Below, in pieces: positions 1 to 9,068 of a stretch of 64,000 nt of DNA (the first letter of the stretch is position 1; every line of letters begins with the position of its first letter). The notes beneath the pieces are model-generated. The model saw only the letters and a list, made by a program, of their open reading frames with translations. It made no database searches and was not told where the DNA came from. The stretch is from M55B118 sp964501715 (GTDB lineage Bacteria; Bacillota_I; Bacilli_A; Izemoplasmatales; Izemoplasmataceae), in contig CAZCTR010000006.1 in assembly GCA_964501715.1 (NCBI GenBank), positions 1-64,000 on the forward strand, given 5' to 3'. The translations under genes were made by a program, and so were the position numbers.

Positions 1-708
1 TGTTTCCTCTGCATCATCTTGTTTCAGGAATGTCAGGATGTCTTTTTGCATGGCCTGCGTGACCGCATGGGTGGTATCGTAGGTTTGCACCCGAAGCGGT
101 AGGTCCCCATGCTTTTCTAGAAAAGCCAATGTCTGGCTTTTCGGGATCAAGGCATCGCTGCGACCGACAAGTGCGAGCCCTTCTTTGAAACGCATCTTGG
201 AGACATGGCGCGAGGGATCCATCGCCTCCACCTTTCTAAGTTCGCGTTCGGAAAGGCCGCTGTCAAGGGCACCTTGAGAGAAGTCGGGACTGCTGATCAG
301 GGTGATAAGCTTGTCGACACGGTCACTCGATATCGTCATGTGATAGGCAACATATCCTCCCATCGAGACTCCGAGGATATCAAAAGTCTCAAAGGTGCCG
401 GCAAGCATTCCGTGATACATCATCAAAATATCTTCACTGGTCTTTTTCACGACCTCGAAGAGTTGCTTTTCAGACTTGGATTCATCCCTGGTCGAGAAAG
501 GTGGGGCCCCACGCTGTCCATGCATCACGGCATCGATGGCGACCACTTTATACCCTAGCTTCGCTAGGGACACTCCGAACATGGTGAGCACCCGCTCCTT
601 GTTGCCATAGACACCGTGATTGATGAAAATAAGCCGGCTTGCGTCGGGATGGGCATAAATCTTATAGGGGATGCCCCGGAAAGTGCCATCGGTGATGTGC
701 GTTTTCAT
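1..708 (-). CDS. Alpha/beta hydrolase, C-terminus cut by window edge
   Basis: The frame is open from an ATG at 708 to base 1 (236 codons), so the protein continues past the window. It shows an alpha/beta hydrolase fold: an oxyanion-type NHG at residues 30-32, the nucleophile elbow GVSMGG with Ser115, a candidate acid Asp185 in GRSDALIP, and a candidate base His214 in TTHAV. These form a plausible Ser-Asp-His triad. It resembles small cytosolic esterase/lipase-like hydrolases (BAAT/acyl-CoA thioester or dienelactone-like), but the substrate cannot be told. Its ATG overlaps the TGA of cinA by four bases (ATGA), so it is translationally coupled to cinA and is the next gene of the same operon. 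Confidence 0.85.
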   Translation of the reverse strand, partial: MKTHITDGTFRGIPYKIYAHPDASRLIFINHGVYGNKERVLTMFGVSLAKLGYKVVAIDAVMHGQRGAPPFSTRDESKSEKQLFEVVKKTSEDILMMYHGMLAGTFETFDILGVSMGGYVAYHMTISSDRVDKLITLISSPDFSQGALDSGLSERELRKVEAMDPSRHVSKMRFKEGLALVGRSDALIPKSQTLAFLEKHGDLPLRVQTYDTTHAVTQAMQKDILTFLKQDDAEET

Positions 709-1910
709 GAAATCAGGCTTCTCAGCGCAAGAAACATGCCATACGATGCCGCTTTTGAGCGCACCGCCTGTCTTCCGCCCGAGAAAACCCTGTGTGTTGT
801 CTTGGTATGCCCTTTGTGCGTCACCGCGAAATACACGGTGCCTACCGGTTTTTCGTCGCTGCCACCACCAGGACCGGCGATGCCCGAAATGCTGAGCGTA
901 AGGTCGGCCTGAGTTTTCTGCTGAAGCTGATAGGCCAGTTCATAGACGCACTGGTCACTCACTGCGCCGAATTGTTCGATGATATCACCGTTCACCCCAA
1001 GTTGTTTGACCTTGGAGGTGTTGTCATAAAGCACGTAGCCTTCCTTGAAAACCTTGGAGGCGTCCGCCACGTTCACAATCCGGCTTGCGACCAACCCGCC
1101 GGTACACGACTCTGCTAGCGAGATCACCTTTCCCTGGTCCATCAGGGTATGCACAAGCACCTCTTCTAGGGTCCTGGATTCATCACCGATCAGAAGGTCT
1201 GAAAACTGGCGCTTGAAATCACGGATGGCATCATCCACCTTCTTCTCGTCTTCCGATGTGAAGATGTAGGCGAGCTCTCCAACCTCCGCATACGGTGCGA
1301 TGTTCACTTCACGGTGCTTCTCATAAAGCGGACCCAATCTGTCTTCCATCTCGCTCTCGCCGATGGATATGACCCTGAGCCCCCTTCGGGTGACGGGTTT
1401 GGTACCGAGCTTGGAAAGATGGCGCTTGACATCCTGAAACATCGGACGCATCTCATGAGGCGGTCCCGGAAGCAAGATGACCAGTTGACCCTCTACATCA
1501 AGGATCATACCGGGTGCGGTACCAAAGGCGTTGTCGAGCACGATCGCACGTTCGGGAAAGTAAGCCTGTTTCAGATTGGTGTCCTTCATTTCCCTGCCCG
1601 TACGGTCAAAATAGGATTTGATCGTTTGCAAAGCATGTGAATTCTTGACGAGTTCTAGTTTGTAATGCTCTGCGACAACCTGTTTGGTAAGGTCGTCGCG
1701 TGTCGGTCCGAGGCCGCCTGTGAGCACGAGGATATCCTCGTGGCTTTTCATGAGCGCACGGCGAATGGAGTCCTTTCTGTCCTGAACACTCACCGCATAC
1801 GCGGTCTCGATCCCGAGTGTCTTGAGTTCCTTGCTGAGGTAGGCTTGATTGGTGTTGACGGTCCTTCCCATCAACAGCTCATCACCTACTGAGATGATTG
1901 CGGCTTGCAT
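705..1910 (-). CDS. cinA: CinA-family protein (MoCF-like domain plus PncC domain)
   Basis: A 401-residue CinA. The N-terminal half (about 1-170) is a molybdopterin-binding/MoCF-like domain with GDELLMGRTVNTN and TGGLGPTRDD. The C-terminal part (about 245-400) is the PncC nicotinamide-nucleotide amidase domain with AESCTGGL and SISGIAGPGGG. In bacteria this family removes the amide of NMN or acts on pyridine-nucleotide by-products, and in competent species it is competence-induced. I chose the ATG at 1910 because an AGGGAG lies eight bases upstream; a GTG three codons earlier abuts that site. It lies downstream of the small membrane protein gene, separated by a hairpin, and overlaps the hydrolase gene by four bases. 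Confidence 0.93.
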   Translation of the reverse strand: MQAAIISVGDELLMGRTVNTNQAYLSKELKTLGIETAYAVSVQDRKDSIRRALMKSHEDILVLTGGLGPTRDDLTKQVVAEHYKLELVKNSHALQTIKSYFDRTGREMKDTNLKQAYFPERAIVLDNAFGTAPGMILDVEGQLVILLPGPPHEMRPMFQDVKRHLSKLGTKPVTRRGLRVISIGESEMEDRLGPLYEKHREVNIAPYAEVGELAYIFTSEDEKKVDDAIRDFKRQFSDLLIGDESRTLEEVLVHTLMDQGKVISLAESCTGGLVASRIVNVADASKVFKEGYVLYDNTSKVKQLGVNGDIIEQFGAVSDQCVYELAYQLQQKTQADLTLSISGIAGPGGGSDEKPVGTVYFAVTHKGHTKTTHRVFSGGRQAVRSKAASYGMFLALRSLIS

Positions 1911-1933
1911 GGCATTCACTCCCTGTTTGAAAT

Positions 1934-1962
1934 GGAAAAGACACCGGAAAAACCGGTGTCTC
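1934..1962 (-). terminator. Rho-independent-type hairpin between membrane protein gene and cinA
   Basis: An 8-bp perfect stem (GACACCGG / CCGGTGTC, arms 1940-1947 and 1953-1960) with a five-base loop is followed on the minus strand by TTTT and then CC. It sits right after the stop codon of the 155-residue membrane protein gene. The U-tract is short, so it may only attenuate readthrough into cinA. Confidence 0.6.
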
Positions 1963-1964
1963 GG

Positions 1965-2432
1965 CTAAAGACTGAGCGCGACCACGATGATGAAGCCTGT
2001 GGCCATGACGAACGATGCGTAAAAAGACGCCTTGACAATCCGGTTCCCCTGCTGGGAAAGGTATTCATTTCGGTTCTCGAATTTCTTGATGCGCGCATAG
2101 ATGTAGAACCCGAGATAAAGAATGAAGATGAAAAAGAACACAAGGAACACGAGTGCCGTGAAATACGTAGTGACAAGTGAAAGGATGATGGATACGGCAT
2201 TCGTCTCCATGAACGGATCCACGCCGAAGCCGAGATGAAGGATGGCGATGAACGCGGTCACCGCAAGGACAATGTAGTAATGCTCGAAAAGCCCGCCCTT
2301 TTTGAAACTCAGCATTTTTCTCGGCATGAGTGTCTTGTAGCGGAAATACTGATAGAAGATGTCGACGAAAAACGTGATGAAAAACAGTACGAGAATCAAA
2401 TTGATATAGGGGAAGATGTGGTCGGTGGTCAT
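1965..2432 (-). CDS. Small integral membrane protein of unknown function
   Basis: A 155-residue protein that I do not recognise. It has four strongly hydrophobic stretches: about residues 10-30, 52-71, 81-115 (long, probably one helix with a half turn or two short ones) and 133-153, separated by short basic loops (YFRYKTLMPRK, YARIKKFENRNE). There is no signal cleavage site and no catalytic motif. An AAGGAG sits seven bases before the ATG. It starts 15 bases after ychF, so it is probably the second gene of the ychF operon, and a hairpin follows its stop. Nothing in the sequence gives a function. Confidence 0.75.
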   Translation of the reverse strand: MTTDHIFPYINLILVLFFITFFVDIFYQYFRYKTLMPRKMLSFKKGGLFEHYYIVLAVTAFIAILHLGFGVDPFMETNAVSIILSLVTTYFTALVFLVFFFIFILYLGFYIYARIKKFENRNEYLSQQGNRIVKASFYASFVMATGFIIVVALSL

Positions 2433-2447
2433 AATAAAACTCCTTTT

Positions 2448-3551
2448 TTATAAGTTGAAGCGGAACAAGAGAATGTCCCCGTCCTTGACAACATATTGTT
2501 TGCCTTCGAGGCGCATCTTGCCGGCTTCCTTGACTTTCTGCATGGAACCGTAACGCATAAGGTCGTCATACTTGATGGTCTCGGCACGGATGAATCCTTT
2601 TTGAAAATCCGTATGGATGATGCCCGCGCACTCGGGGGCGGTCATGCCTTCTTTGAAGGTCCAAGCACGCACCTCTTTCTCTCCCGCTGTGAAGAATGTC
2701 TTGAGATTGAGAAGGGTGTAGCTTCTACGGATGAGGCGGTTCAAACCTGACGTCTCAAGGCCGAGATCCACAAGATAAGCTTTCTTGTCTTCATCCGGCA
2801 ACTCCGAGAGTTCCGCCTCAATCTGCGCGCTGATGGTGAGCGCCTCGGCGTTCTGGCTTCTCGCGAGCGCGTGAATCCTCTCAACATGGGTGTTCTCCTC
2901 ATCGCCCGTAAGCGCGTCTTCTGAGATGTTGCAGACATAGAGCATCGGTTTCATCGTGAGGAAACCGTAACTTTTGAGCTGCGCCGTTTCGTCAACGGTG
3001 AGCGCCATATCCCGGATGGGACGTTCATCATAAAGCAATGTCTCAATCTGTTTGAGAAGGTCATATTCCCTCTTGGTCTCCCTGTCAATATTGAGTTTCG
3101 CTTTTTTCTCGATGCGGGGCAGACGTTTTTGGACTATGTCCAAATCAGAGAGGATCAGTTCAGTATGGATGGTTTCCACATCCCGTACAGGGTCGACGGA
3201 CCCTTCCACATGCGGAATGTCCCCATCCTCGAAACAACGCACGACCTGGATGATCGCATCCACTTCGCGGATGTGTGAGAGGAACTGGTTGCCTAGGCCT
3301 TCACCTTTGGAGGCGCCTTTCACTAGCCCGGCGATATCGGTGAATTCGAAAGAGGTTGGGACTACGGACTTCGGTTGCACGATGTTTGCTATCTTGTAAA
3401 GGCGCGCATCCGGCACATCGACGATGCCGACGTTCGGATCGATTGTCGCGAACGGATAGTTCGCCGCATGGGCGCCCGCTTTGGTTATGGCGTTAAAAAG
3501 CGTGGACTTGCCTACATTGGGCAGTCCTACAATGCCCGCGGTGAGGGCCAT
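2448..3551 (-). CDS. ychF: Redox-regulated ATPase YchF (OLA1 family)
   Basis: A 367-residue Obg-like P-loop protein. It has the G1 motif GLPNVGKSTLFNAI near residue 6, DIAGLVKGASKGEGLGNQF (switch II region), the NISED element that replaces NKxD and underlies ATP preference, and a C-terminal TGS domain (about 280-367, ending in VKDGDILLFRFN). The family binds ribosomes and hydrolyses ATP in preference to GTP. The start is the ATG at 3551, nine bases after AGGAG; the TTG at 3560 touches the Shine-Dalgarno. A promoter with 17-base spacing lies upstream at 3595-3623. It is followed by a small membrane protein gene and cinA. Confidence 0.97.
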   Translation of the reverse strand: MALTAGIVGLPNVGKSTLFNAITKAGAHAANYPFATIDPNVGIVDVPDARLYKIANIVQPKSVVPTSFEFTDIAGLVKGASKGEGLGNQFLSHIREVDAIIQVVRCFEDGDIPHVEGSVDPVRDVETIHTELILSDLDIVQKRLPRIEKKAKLNIDRETKREYDLLKQIETLLYDERPIRDMALTVDETAQLKSYGFLTMKPMLYVCNISEDALTGDEENTHVERIHALARSQNAEALTISAQIEAELSELPDEDKKAYLVDLGLETSGLNRLIRRSYTLLNLKTFFTAGEKEVRAWTFKEGMTAPECAGIIHTDFQKGFIRAETIKYDDLMRYGSMQKVKEAGKMRLEGKQYVVKDGDILLFRFNL

Positions 3552-3594
3552 ATGAATCAACTCCTAATCCTGAGAGCCGAAGCTCACGATAGAT

Positions 3595-3623
3595 ATTGTA
3601 TTATAAATGCTCGCGAATTACAA
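3595..3623 (-). promoter_or_regulatory. Sigma-A-type promoter of ychF
   Basis: On the minus strand TTGTAA (3618-3623) and TACAAT (3595-3600) are separated by 17 bases. It lies in the 124-base gap between htrA and ychF and points at ychF. Confidence 0.7.
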
Positions 3624-3675
3624 CACGCAAGACTTATAATGAGTCGATTAGGCCCAACCATCCTTGCGATATGTC

Positions 3676-4824
3676 TCAGCGGTCATCCGGATGCACTCCG
3701 AGTTCGGCATACTCGGTTTCCTCGGTGCTTCCGTCGCGGATGTAGCGAATCCGCACATGGTCACCGACAGACGAATTGAGTATCAGTTCCCGGAGGTCGT
3801 TGAAATTGAGCACTTCCTCATAATCATCCCAACTTTCAAGCTGATAGCCGATGATGATGTCCTCGGGCTGAAGGCCGAGCGCATCCGCCGCTCCACCGTC
3901 CTCTACACCGCTCAGGCATACACCGTAATCCTGCCCGCAGGCGCTCACCTGGGCAGCGGCGGTGATCCCTAGATAAGGGCGTATGACTTCGCCGTTCTCC
4001 TCGAGGTCGGTGATGATGCGGCGGACGGTGTTCGAAGGAATCGCGAATCCGATGTTGTCCGCTGAATCTTGGACAATCTTCATGTTGTTGATGCCGATCA
4101 GTTTCCCGTTGATGTCGAAGAGCGCTCCCCCGCTGTTTCCTGGAGATATGGACGCGTCGTGTTGAATGAAGGGCACCTCAAGGGTGCTATCGGGCACATA
4201 ACGGGCCAGACCGGAAACCACACCCATTGTCACGGTCCCGAAATAATCGAATCCTAGCGGGTTGCCAACCGCGAACGCGAACTGTCCGACCATGAGGTCA
4301 TAGGAATCCGCAAACTCAGCAGCATAGAAATTGTCTTCGCTTTCGAATGTCATGACCGCCAGGTCTGTCGTCGCATCCATTCCAAGGACCTCCGTCTTCG
4401 CATCCTCGATGTTGAAAAGCAGACCGTTTTTCTCATAGACGACCTGCACATCGTTATAGTTCTCAAGCACGTGCTCATTCGTGACGACGTAGAAAGTGTT
4501 TCCGTCCTTCTTGTAGACGACACCGCTGCCGCTGCCGCCTTGAAGAATGGACTCACCGTTGACTTGGATGCCGACCACACTATCCTTTCGCACATCCATC
4601 ATTTGTGTCACTGCGGCCTCAAACGAATCCAGATCGTATTCGACCCGTTCATAGCTTTCGTCCATGAGCGATTCTATGAGTTCACGCAGTTCCTGCTCGG
4701 TATATTCATTCACATTGATGGTTTCGGGGTCGTCATCCGTAAAGAAATCATCAAAGGCCATCGAACATCCGGCGAGCGACACGACGCCCGCCAATATGAC
4801 GATAAGCAACAATAATTTTTTCAT
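3676..4824 (-). CDS. htrA: HtrA/DegP-like serine protease, lipoprotein, one PDZ domain
   Basis: A 382-residue S1C-family protease. A lipoprotein signal peptide ends in LAGC (Cys20), so it should be anchored to the outer face of the membrane. An acidic linker (about 21-75) precedes the trypsin-like domain (about 78-265), whose triad reads His118 (VTNEHV), Asp154 (TTDLAV) and Ser231 (SPGNSGG). A PDZ domain follows (about 278-375, RPYLGI...GGAADALGLQPEDII). The family degrades misfolded exported proteins. Bacillus HtrA is usually anchored by a transmembrane helix, so the lipobox is a difference. It begins four bases after the tatD stop and is likely cotranscribed with tatD. AAAGGA precedes the ATG. 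Confidence 0.93.
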   Translation of the reverse strand: MKKLLLLIVILAGVVSLAGCSMAFDDFFTDDDPETINVNEYTEQELRELIESLMDESYERVEYDLDSFEAAVTQMMDVRKDSVVGIQVNGESILQGGSGSGVVYKKDGNTFYVVTNEHVLENYNDVQVVYEKNGLLFNIEDAKTEVLGMDATTDLAVMTFESEDNFYAAEFADSYDLMVGQFAFAVGNPLGFDYFGTVTMGVVSGLARYVPDSTLEVPFIQHDASISPGNSGGALFDINGKLIGINNMKIVQDSADNIGFAIPSNTVRRIITDLEENGEVIRPYLGITAAAQVSACGQDYGVCLSGVEDGGAADALGLQPEDIIIGYQLESWDDYEEVLNFNDLRELILNSSVGDHVRIRYIRDGSTEETEYAELGVHPDDR

Positions 4825-4828
4825 GATA

Positions 4829-5593
4829 TCATCCTTTCAGATTAAAAAGACGCACAGCATTCTCACTTGTCTTTTCGGATACTTCCTCGAAGGATAGCCC
4901 TTTCAGTTCAGCGATCTTTCGCGCGATAAGAGGAATGAAACTCGAATCGTTCTGTTTGCCCCTGTAAGGATGAGGGGCGAGAAACGGCGCATCCGTCTCG
5001 ATGAGAAGCTTGTCTATCGGTACGCTTTCAGCGACTTCCTTGGGCTTTTTGGCATTCTTGAACGTGACCGGACCGCCAAGTGAGATATGAAGCCCCAGAT
5101 CGATGAATTTGCGGGCCATCTCCGGCGAACCGCTGAAACTATGCATGACCCCTTTGAGAGGTGCGTGTTTCCTCATGGTCTCATAAGTCAGCTCATCTGC
5201 GTCTCGCATATGGACAACGATAGGCAGATCATAAGCCTTGGAGAGTTTCAGTTGGTGCTCGAAGACTTCAATCTGGCGGTTTTTGTAGGTATCGTCCCAA
5301 TAAAGGTCCAAACCACACTCTCCGATCGCATGTACTTGAGGATGGGAAAGCAACGCTTCCAACCGATCAAGCATTTCCTCCGTCACATCCTTCGCGAGCG
5401 TGGGATGCAGTCCCACCGACGCATGAATGAAAGGGTAGGTCTCAGCGATTCTGATCGCTTTTTTATTGGTGTCGGGTGTAAATCCGATCACCAGCATATG
5501 TTGGACATCCGCTTCAAGCGCCTTGTTCACATAATGATCAAGATTCTCTTCAAGGGCTGGGTTATTCAAATGTACATGGGTGTCTATAAGCAT
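4829..5593 (-). CDS. tatD: TatD-family metal-dependent DNase/hydrolase
   Basis: A 254-residue TIM-barrel amidohydrolase of the TatD family. The metal ligands are visible: the paired His in DTHVHL (His6, His8), the Glu in GECGLDLYW (about residue 91), a His in VVHMRDAD, and HSFSG, with ETDAPFLAP near the C-terminus. Family members act as 3'-5' exonucleases or DNA-repair/deoxyribonuclease enzymes in the cytosol. Of several in-frame ATGs I chose 5593, which has AGGAG eight bases upstream. In many Bacilli tatD lies next to metG; here it is upstream of htrA instead. Confidence 0.95.
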   Translation of the reverse strand: MLIDTHVHLNNPALEENLDHYVNKALEADVQHMLVIGFTPDTNKKAIRIAETYPFIHASVGLHPTLAKDVTEEMLDRLEALLSHPQVHAIGECGLDLYWDDTYKNRQIEVFEHQLKLSKAYDLPIVVHMRDADELTYETMRKHAPLKGVMHSFSGSPEMARKFIDLGLHISLGGPVTFKNAKKPKEVAESVPIDKLLIETDAPFLAPHPYRGKQNDSSFIPLIARKIAELKGLSFEEVSEKTSENAVRLFNLKG

Positions 5594-5612
5594 CTGCATC
5601 ACTCCTATGTTC

Positions 5613-5641
5613 ATTATACTAGATTTGTGGCAAATTTAAAC
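5613..5641 (-). promoter_or_regulatory. Probable promoter of tatD-htrA
   Basis: A perfect TATAAT (5613-5618, minus strand) lies 14 bases before the AGGAG of tatD. The -35 region at about 5636-5641 (GTTTAA, 17-base spacer) is weak. Confidence 0.45.
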
Positions 5642-5666
5642 ACTAACACCCTCGCTATTGATCACG

Positions 5667-5698
5667 GCAAAAAAAAGACACCGCCTGAGCGGTGTCTT
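5667..5698 (-). terminator. Strong rho-independent terminator after tuf
   Basis: A 10-bp perfect stem (AAGACACCGC / GCGGTGTCTT, arms 5675-5684 and 5689-5698) with a four-base loop runs into eight T on the minus strand. It starts ten bases after the tuf stop codon and closes the str operon. Confidence 0.93.
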
Positions 5699-5708
5699 GA
5701 TTGCAGTG

Positions 5709-6899
5709 TTATTCGGAGATTTTGGATACGACGCCGGCGCCGACTGTGCGCCCACCTTCGCGGATGGAGAATTTGGTGCCTTGTTCAAGGGCGATCGGAT
5801 GGATGAGTTCGACATTCATCTCGACATTGTCGCCAGGCATGACCATTTCCACACCTTCAGGCAGGTTGATGACGCCTGTTACGTCGGTGGTGCGGAAATA
5901 GAATTGCGGACGATAGTTGGAGAAGAATGGCGTATGGCGGCCACCCTCGTCTTTGGAAAGCACGTAGACTTCCGCATGGAACTTGGTGTGCGGGGTCACG
6001 CTTCCAGGTTTAGCAAGGACTTGTCCACGTTGGATGTCGTCGCGAGTCACTCCACGAAGGAGCGCACCGATGTTGTCGCCAGCTTCAGCTTGGTCGAGAA
6101 GCTTGCGGAACATTTCGACACCAGTGACAACAGTCTTGCGTGTAGGTCTGATGCCTACGAGTTCGACTTCGTCGCCAACCTTGACAGTTCCGCGATCAAC
6201 ACGTCCGGTCGCGACAGTTCCGCGACCAGTGATGCTGAAAACGTCCTCTACAGGCATCAGGAATGGCTTGTCGGTCTCGCGGACAGGGTCCGGAATGTAT
6301 TCGTCGACAGTTTCCATGAGTTCAATGACTTTGTTTTCGTGTTCCTCATCACCATCGAGCGCTTTGAGCGCGGATCCTTGAATGATGGGGACATCGTCAC
6401 CAGGATAGTCATACTCGCTGAGAAGCTCGCGGACTTCCATTTCGACGAGCTCGATAAGCTCCTCGTCTTCGACCATGTCGGTCTTGTTCAGGAATACGAC
6501 GATCTTAGGAACGCCGACCTGACGTGCGAGCAGGATGTGCTCACGGGTTTGAGGCATGGGTCCGTCAGCCGCGCTGACAACAAGGATCGAACCGTCCATT
6601 TGGGCGGCACCAGTGATCATGTTCTTGACGTAGTCCGCATGGCCCGGGCAGTCCACATGTGCGTAGTGTCTTTTGTCGGTAGCGTATTCGATGTGGGCTG
6701 TATTGATGGTGATGCCTCTTTCTTTTTCCTCAGGGGCATTGTCAATGGCGTCGTAGGTTGAAGCTGCTGTTTCACCGATGCCACGTTTGTGAAGTACGGT
6801 CGCAATGGCGGCTGTCAGGGTCGTTTTACCATGGTCGACGTGTCCGATGGTTCCAATGTTGACATGGGCGCCTTTGCGTACAAATTTTTGTTTTCCCAT
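5709..6899 (-). CDS. tuf: Translation elongation factor Tu
   Basis: A 396-residue EF-Tu, full length. GTPase motifs are intact: GHVDHGKT (about 19-26), the switch I region with the conserved RGITI, DCPGH, NKTD and SAL. Domains 2 and 3 follow from about residue 205. It carries aminoacyl-tRNA to the ribosome. It is the last gene of rpsL-rpsG-fusA-tuf, but a 17-base-spaced promoter lies in the gap after fusA, so it is probably also transcribed on its own. A strong terminator follows. AAGGAGG precedes the ATG. Only one copy is seen in this window. Confidence 0.99.
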   Translation of the reverse strand: MGKQKFVRKGAHVNIGTIGHVDHGKTTLTAAIATVLHKRGIGETAASTYDAIDNAPEEKERGITINTAHIEYATDKRHYAHVDCPGHADYVKNMITGAAQMDGSILVVSAADGPMPQTREHILLARQVGVPKIVVFLNKTDMVEDEELIELVEMEVRELLSEYDYPGDDVPIIQGSALKALDGDEEHENKVIELMETVDEYIPDPVRETDKPFLMPVEDVFSITGRGTVATGRVDRGTVKVGDEVELVGIRPTRKTVVTGVEMFRKLLDQAEAGDNIGALLRGVTRDDIQRGQVLAKPGSVTPHTKFHAEVYVLSKDEGGRHTPFFSNYRPQFYFRTTDVTGVINLPEGVEMVMPGDNVEMNVELIHPIALEQGTKFSIREGGRTVGAGVVSKISE

Positions 6900-6941
6900 T
6901 TCGTTATTTCCTCCTTATGAAATTGGTCTTATAACAGTGAT

Positions 6942-6970
6942 ATTTTATCGCATAATATGCCAGAATGCAA
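6942..6970 (-). promoter_or_regulatory. Internal promoter of tuf
   Basis: TTGCAT (6965-6970) and TAAAAT (6942-6947) are separated by 17 bases in the gap between fusA and tuf on the minus strand. A separate tuf promoter would allow EF-Tu to exceed EF-G. Confidence 0.65.
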
Positions 6971-6980
6971 GGCTTATCAA

Positions 6981-9053
6981 TTAGCCGTTGCGTTTTTTGA
7001 TGATTTCCGCCGCAATCTGTTTGGGGGCGGGGTCGTAATGTGAGAACTGCATGGTGTAGTTGCCGCGTCCTTGCGTGTTCGAACGTAGGCTTGTGGCGTA
7101 TCCGAACATCTCGGATAGCGGTACGAACGCTTTGACAAGGTGGGCGTTGCCACGCTCTTCCTGCGCTTCGATCTTGCCACGGCGTCCAGTGAGGTCACCG
7201 ATGACGTTTCCGAGATATTCATCCGGAGCGACGACATCGACGCCCATGATCGGTTCAAGAAGGATGGCACCGCTTTTTTCCTTGGCGTTACGTACGGCGT
7301 ATGAAGCCGCCACCTTGAATGCCATCTCGTTGGAATCGACATCATGGTAGGACCCATCAAAGAGGGTCGCTTTGACATCGATGATGGGATAGCCTGCGAG
7401 GACACCGTTCTCAAGCGCCTCTTCGATCCCTTTACCGACAACCGGGATGTATTCGCGAGGGACAACGCCCCCGACGATCTTGTCGACGAATTCGAAGCCT
7501 TCGCCTTCATTCGGCTCGAATCTGACCCATACGTGACCGTATTGTCCACGACCACCGGATTGTCGGATGAATTTCCCTTCGACTTCCGCTTCTTTTGTGA
7601 AGGTTTCGCGGTAGGAGACTTGTGGGGCCCCGACGTTCGCATCGACTTTGAACTCGCGTTTCAGGCGGTCGACGATGATGTCGAGATGCAGCTCACCCAT
7701 ACCCGCGATGATGGTCTGTCCTGTCTCCTCGTTGGTGTATGTGCGGAATGTCGGGTCCTCTTCGGCGAGTTTCTGAAGGGCGACTCCCATCTTATCCTGG
7801 TCCGCTTTCGATTTCGGTTCGATCGCGACGCTGATGACGGGTTCCGGGAAGTTCATCTGCTCGAGTAGGATTTTATGCCCTTCCTCGGCGAGTGTGTCCC
7901 CGGTCGCGGTGTTCTTGAGTCCGACAGCTGCGGCGATGTCACCGGCGTAGACAGTCTCGATCGCTTCGCGGTGGTTGGCGTGCATCTGAAGGATACGACC
8001 GACCCTTTCCTTGTTGTCTTTCGTGGTGTTCATGACGTAGGACCCTTTCGAGAGGGTTCCCGAGTAGACACGGAAGAACGTCAGTTTCCCGACAAACGGG
8101 TCCGTCGCGACTTTGAATGCGAGGGCGGCGAACTTGCCATCGTCGTCGGAATCAACCGCGACCTCCTCATCGGAATCTATCATGGTTCCGCGCACCTTGC
8201 GCACATCCGTAGGGGAGGGAAGGTAATCGATGACGGTGTCGAGCATGAGCTTGACGCCTTTGTTCTTGAAGGCGCTGCCGCAGAGGACCGGGAAGAAATC
8301 AACCTCGAGTGTCGCGTGGCGGATGACCTCCTTGAGTAAATCGTTGGAGATCTCCTCTCCTTCGAGATACATCATCATGAGGTCTTCATTGAAATCCGCG
8401 AGTTCCTCGATCAGTTCGATTCTTTTTTCTTCAACTTTTTCCTTGAGGTCCTCCGGGATGTCAATCTCTTCGGCTTCCTCTTTATGGCCTCCATCGTAAT
8501 GGTAGGCTTTCATCTCGACGAGGTCGATGATGCCGGTGAAGTCGTCTTCGGCGCCTATCGGCCATTGGATGGCCGCGGCTTTGACACCGAGACGCTTTTG
8601 TATGGTTCCGACGGAATATTCGAAATCCGCGCCGAGCTTATCCATCTTGTTGACGAAAACGACGCGGGGAACCATGTATTCGGTCGCCTGACGCCATACT
8701 GTCTCCGTCTGAGGTTCGACACCCGCCTGTGCGTCGAGCACGGCGACAGCGCCGTCAAGGACGCGCAGGGAACGTGAGACTTCAACCGTGAAGTCGACGT
8801 GTCCAGGTGTGTCGATGATGTTGACGCGGTGTTCACGCCAAAATGCCGTGGTGGCAGCCGAGGTGATCGTGATGCCGCGTTCTTGTTCCTGGTCCATCCA
8901 GTCCATCTGGGATGCACCTTCGTGGGTCTCGCCCATTTTGTGAATCTTGCCGGTATGATAAAGAACCCGTTCTGTGGTTGTAGTCTTACCGGCGTCAATA
9001 TGGGCCATGATCCCGATGTTTCGGGTCTTTTCTAGACTTATTTTCCTAGGCAT
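6981..9053 (-). CDS. fusA: Translation elongation factor G
   Basis: A 690-residue EF-G. The G domain shows AHIDAGKTTTTERVL (about 16-30), the RGITI switch, DTPGHVDF and NKMDK, followed by domains II-V. It drives translocation of tRNA and mRNA on the ribosome. The gene lies between rpsG (15-base gap) and tuf in the classic str operon order. AAAGGAG precedes the ATG. Confidence 0.99.
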   Translation of the reverse strand: MPRKISLEKTRNIGIMAHIDAGKTTTTERVLYHTGKIHKMGETHEGASQMDWMDQEQERGITITSAATTAFWREHRVNIIDTPGHVDFTVEVSRSLRVLDGAVAVLDAQAGVEPQTETVWRQATEYMVPRVVFVNKMDKLGADFEYSVGTIQKRLGVKAAAIQWPIGAEDDFTGIIDLVEMKAYHYDGGHKEEAEEIDIPEDLKEKVEEKRIELIEELADFNEDLMMMYLEGEEISNDLLKEVIRHATLEVDFFPVLCGSAFKNKGVKLMLDTVIDYLPSPTDVRKVRGTMIDSDEEVAVDSDDDGKFAALAFKVATDPFVGKLTFFRVYSGTLSKGSYVMNTTKDNKERVGRILQMHANHREAIETVYAGDIAAAVGLKNTATGDTLAEEGHKILLEQMNFPEPVISVAIEPKSKADQDKMGVALQKLAEEDPTFRTYTNEETGQTIIAGMGELHLDIIVDRLKREFKVDANVGAPQVSYRETFTKEAEVEGKFIRQSGGRGQYGHVWVRFEPNEGEGFEFVDKIVGGVVPREYIPVVGKGIEEALENGVLAGYPIIDVKATLFDGSYHDVDSNEMAFKVAASYAVRNAKEKSGAILLEPIMGVDVVAPDEYLGNVIGDLTGRRGKIEAQEERGNAHLVKAFVPLSEMFGYATSLRSNTQGRGNYTMQFSHYDPAPKQIAAEIIKKRNG

Positions 9054-9068
9054 AATTGGGCTCCTTTC

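Noticed and set aside
5658..6761. A 367-codon open frame on the plus strand opposite tuf
   Set aside because: It is the mirror of a highly conserved gene, lacks a ribosome binding site and resembles no protein; GC-rich codon use produces long antisense frames.
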